A stretch of 6,772 nt of DNA, taken from Candidatus Pollutiaquabacter sp. (GTDB taxonomy: Bacteria; Bacteroidota; Bacteroidia; AKYH767-A; 2013-40CM-41-45). Both the position numbers and the translations under genes were made by a program. The notes under the pieces are model-generated. The model had not been told where the DNA came from. It did not search any database and saw only the letters and a program-made list of their open reading frames with translations. This document shows, piece after piece, positions 4,273-6,772 of this stretch (its first letter is position 1; the number at the start of each line of letters is the position of its first letter). The stretch is taken from positions 1-6,772 of the forward strand of contig CAINVI010000276.1 in assembly GCA_903854075.1 (NCBI GenBank), read 5' to 3'.

Positions 4273-6772
4273 ATGATCAACTTTACCCGAAAAACAACTA
4301 CCGCTGAAAAATCACTCTCAGTGCTACGAACCATAGTATCCTTGTTCGTGGTGCTGACTTGTTCCTTTTCAGCGTATGCGCAGCCTGCGAATGATAATCC
4401 GTGTAACGCCACACCTCTCACCGTTGGCGCGACGTGTGTATTCACTAACGGGACCAACATAGCAGCTACCGCAAGTGCTGCGACTGTTCCTGCTCCGGGC
4501 TGCGGGAATTACAGAAACAGTGATGTATGGTTCAGTGTAACCGTTCCTGCAGGCGGATCAGTTTCTTTCGAGGGCAATGCCGGCACGATGACAGATGGTG
4601 CGTTGGCGGTTTATTCCGGCAACTGCAACAACTTAACATTAATCAGCTGCGATGATAATTCCGGGGCTGTCAATATGCCCTCGTTGACTGTAACCGGCCA
4701 ACCGGCAGGAAGTACACTATGGGTTCGCTTTTGGGGGCCGGGACAAAATAACAATACAGGCACTTTTCAAATTTGCGCGACTACTCCGCCGTCTTATGAC
4801 GACCCATGCACTGCAGCTTCACTTCCGGTTTCAACCACGGGTTGTAGTTACACGACCTTTACCACCGCCAACGCCACTAACACAACCAATGTTCCTGCTC
4901 CTGGGTGCGGCAGCTATGCGGGTAATGACGTATGGATGACGGTTACGGTACCAGCGAGCGGAGCTGTTCAGTTAAACTCGAATACAGGGACTATCACCGA
5001 TGGAGCAATGGCCGTTTATAGCGGTACCAACTGTTCGAATCTGACGCTACTGGCGTGTGATGATGATGCCAGCACCAATGGACTGATGCCGGCACTCAAC
5101 ATTTCAAACCGCCCGCCAGGGTCAACACTTTACATTCGTTTCTGGGCGTTTGGAAATACTGTCAGCGGAACATTCAATCTTTGTGCCACAGCTTTTACGC
5201 CGCTTGCACCAACCAATCAGGATTGCCCGAATGCTATTCCTATTTGCCAGAACGTTTACTCTACCTCCCTGTCCTATTCGGGAACCGGAAATATCCTGAA
5301 TGAAATCACGCCAGCGATCAGTTGCCTTACCTCCGGAGAACGCAATGATGTTTGGTATACCTTCAGCGTTCAGCAAAGCGGAAATCTGAATTTCACCATT
5401 ACGCCGAACCAATTCACCGACGATTACGACTGGGCGGTTTACAACCTTACTAACGCCACTTGCGCAGATATTGCTACTAATCCCGCTTTGAGTGTAAGTT
5501 GCAATTTTTCAGCCACCGGAGGAAATACTGGCCCAACGGGAGGATCGAACCAGAATTCTCAGAATGCACTAGGCACTCCTTTCAACCAGGTCATTCCAGT
5601 CACCGCCGGGCAGACTTATGTAATCAACGTAAGTAACTTCTCGAGCACACAATTCGGGTACACGATCAACTTTGGCGCTTCAACCGCTACGATCTTCGAC
5701 AACATTCCCCCTCAGATGACTGCGTTGGCCTCGCCGGCAAGTTGCGGTGCTACACAGTTAACATTTGAATTCTCGGAGAATATTTTATGTTCTACCATCC
5801 AGAATGCCGACTTCACGTTAACAGGTCCCGGAGGACCTTATACCTTGTCGAACTGGACATCTGTAGGTTGTAACAACGGCGGAACTTTCGGCAATTCTGT
5901 AACTGTAAACGTAAGTCCGCCGATTCGCGCCAGCGGCTCCTTCTCTTTCTGCCTGACAAATAGCAGTCAGTCGGTAACCGACCTTTGCGGAAACATTGCA
6001 CCGCCCAGTTGCTTTAATTTTACCATTAATCCGATTCTTGTTACTGCAGCATCTACCAACCCTGCCTGCAACGGAACGCCTACCGGTACGATGAGTGTTA
6101 GTCCAACATCCGGACTTGATCCATATACGTATGCATGGACACCTAACGTCGGATCGACATCAACGATTAACAATGCGTATGCTGGCAACTATAATGTCAC
6201 CATCACGGATGCTAACGGCTGTACAGCAACGCAAAGCATTACATTGACAGATCCTCCGCCAATGAACGTTTCCGCCAGTTATACACTACCTGCTTGCGGC
6301 GGCGCCAACCTGACAGTAGCTGGCTCTGCTAGTGCTACCGGTGGAACTGCGCCCTATACGTTTGCGTGGACTTCTTCGACCGGAACTCCTGTAAGCGTTT
6401 TAACACTTACACCAGGCACCTACACGATTACAGCCACGGATGCCAGAGGTTGTACCGGCACTGCCTCACTGACCATTGCACTTCCCGTGCCGGTGACTGC
6501 CGCCATTAACAGCTCCACCTCTCCAGCGTGTTTCGGCACAAATACCGGCAGCGCATCTGTAGTAGGAACCGGAGGATCAGGGATATTCACCTATTCATGG
6601 TCGCCGTCCGGAGGAAACGGCTCTACCGCTAATAACCTGGGCGCGGGCACGTATACCGTAACAGTAACCGATAATCGTGGCTGCACTTCACTGGCCACTG
6701 TAACGTTGACTGCCCCGACGCGTGTTATACCAGTCATTGCATCGACCAACAATGTTTCTTGTAATGGAGGAA
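4273..6772 (+). CDS. Giant secreted SprB-repeat protein, N-terminal 833 residues (3' end outside window)
   Basis: The frame is open from the ATG at 4273 to the window edge with no stop; an in-frame TAA at 4261 makes this the earliest start. The signal peptide ends SAYAQ (cleavage after Ala36). Three related modules follow, at about 40-174, 175-316 and 317-476. The first two are clear duplicates, sharing VPAPGCG, NDVW/SDVW, TDGA-AVYSG, LTL--CDD and STL-(V/I)RFW. The third is divergent (QDCPNAIPICQ, NDVWYTFSV, DDYDWAVYN). Residues 477-586 (IPPQMTALASPASCGATQLTFEFSENI to CGNIAPP) resemble a Big_5/SbsA Ig-like domain. From 588 come SprB repeats (PF13573 type): PYTYAW, GNYNVTITDANGCTA and similar, each with one Cys pair. 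SprB repeats mark type IX-secreted surface proteins involved in adhesion or gliding. A C-terminal gliding-associated sorting domain is expected beyond the window but not seen. The sequence is rich in Thr, Ser, Asn and Gly and low in charge, as is usual for such adhesins. Confidence 0.9.
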   Translation, partial: MINFTRKTTTAEKSLSVLRTIVSLFVVLTCSFSAYAQPANDNPCNATPLTVGATCVFTNGTNIAATASAATVPAPGCGNYRNSDVWFSVTVPAGGSVSFEGNAGTMTDGALAVYSGNCNNLTLISCDDNSGAVNMPSLTVTGQPAGSTLWVRFWGPGQNNNTGTFQICATTPPSYDDPCTAASLPVSTTGCSYTTFTTANATNTTNVPAPGCGSYAGNDVWMTVTVPASGAVQLNSNTGTITDGAMAVYSGTNCSNLTLLACDDDASTNGLMPALNISNRPPGSTLYIRFWAFGNTVSGTFNLCATAFTPLAPTNQDCPNAIPICQNVYSTSLSYSGTGNILNEITPAISCLTSGERNDVWYTFSVQQSGNLNFTITPNQFTDDYDWAVYNLTNATCADIATNPALSVSCNFSATGGNTGPTGGSNQNSQNALGTPFNQVIPVTAGQTYVINVSNFSSTQFGYTINFGASTATIFDNIPPQMTALASPASCGATQLTFEFSENILCSTIQNADFTLTGPGGPYTLSNWTSVGCNNGGTFGNSVTVNVSPPIRASGSFSFCLTNSSQSVTDLCGNIAPPSCFNFTINPILVTAASTNPACNGTPTGTMSVSPTSGLDPYTYAWTPNVGSTSTINNAYAGNYNVTITDANGCTATQSITLTDPPPMNVSASYTLPACGGANLTVAGSASATGGTAPYTFAWTSSTGTPVSVLTLTPGTYTITATDARGCTGTASLTIALPVPVTAAINSSTSPACFGTNTGSASVVGTGGSGIFTYSWSPSGGNGSTANNLGAGTYTVTVTDNRGCTSLATVTLTAPTRVIPVIASTNNVSCNGG
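4390..5700 (+). repeat. Three tandem cysteine-containing modules in the surface protein
   Basis: Module 1 is encoded at about 4390-4794, module 2 at 4795-5220 and module 3 at 5221-5700. Matching cysteines are a fixed distance apart: Cys44/Cys179 and Cys77/Cys212 are both 135 residues apart, and Cys318 opens module 3, 139 after Cys179. Modules 1 and 2 also keep short stretches of DNA identity, such as GTTCCTGCTCC/T near 4487 and 4891, which points to duplication. The layout recalls the PPC-like jelly-roll modules of Bacteroidota secreted proteins. Confidence 0.75.
6034..6772 (+). repeat. SprB-type repeats, three complete and one begun
   Basis: Repeats start at about 6034, 6262, 6490 and 6721. 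The first cysteine of each (residues 599, 675, 753, 830) recurs every 76-78 residues, and the second (650, 727, 804) lies 51-52 residues later. Each repeat has PAC-G at its start, P/F-YT-F/Y-(A/S)W in the middle and G-Y-(V/I)T-TD--GCT near the end. The array continues past the window edge. Confidence 0.88.

Noticed and set aside
5122..6188. Minus-strand ORFs within the repeat protein (5122-5412, 5813-6001, 5967-6188)
   Set aside because: They are short and opposite a continuous + strand reading frame with clear repeat structure, and show no domain or plausible start context.

Overview
The window looks like a Bacteroidota chromosome segment of moderate GC in the genes (estimated by eye) with AT-rich intergenic DNA. 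The support is: a lactate-dehydrogenase-like malate dehydrogenase of the Bacteroidota/Chlorobi kind, SprB-type repeats in a giant secreted protein, several lipoprotein signal peptides, no Shine-Dalgarno sequences at the starts, and a good TAnnTTTG -7 promoter element. The exact genus cannot be read from the sequence.

Left part (2-2592, + strand). The tail of one small secreted protein ends at 244 and is followed by a perfect 12-bp UUCG hairpin. Then come a 140-aa lipoprotein that is a paralogue of the first protein, a lipoprotein fusing a c-type cytochrome-like domain (CX4CH) to a YncE-like beta-propeller, and a 115-aa DCC-family (DUF393) thiol-disulfide oxidoreductase-like protein. The last three are packed tightly (13-bp gap, then an ATGA overlap) and probably form one operon for an extracytoplasmic redox or metal-related process. 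The substrate is unknown.

Middle (2559-3852). A symmetrical A8-hairpin-T8 terminator serves both the + strand operon and the convergent mdh gene on the - strand. mdh is complete, with all catalytic residues. The 300-bp divergent spacer upstream of mdh holds a likely mdh -7 element and a set of interleaved inverted repeats around an AGGGGT core.

Right part (3853-6772, + strand). A small secreted protein of unknown function is followed after 18 bp by the first 833 codons of a large secreted cysteine-rich protein. It has a signal peptide, three related modules of about 135-160 residues, an Ig/Big_5-like segment, then SprB repeats of about 77 residues that run off the window edge. By family precedent it would be a type IX-secreted adhesin or gliding-associated surface protein, but its C-terminal sorting domain is outside the window.

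No tRNA, rRNA, CRISPR, insertion sequence or obvious transfer signature was seen.
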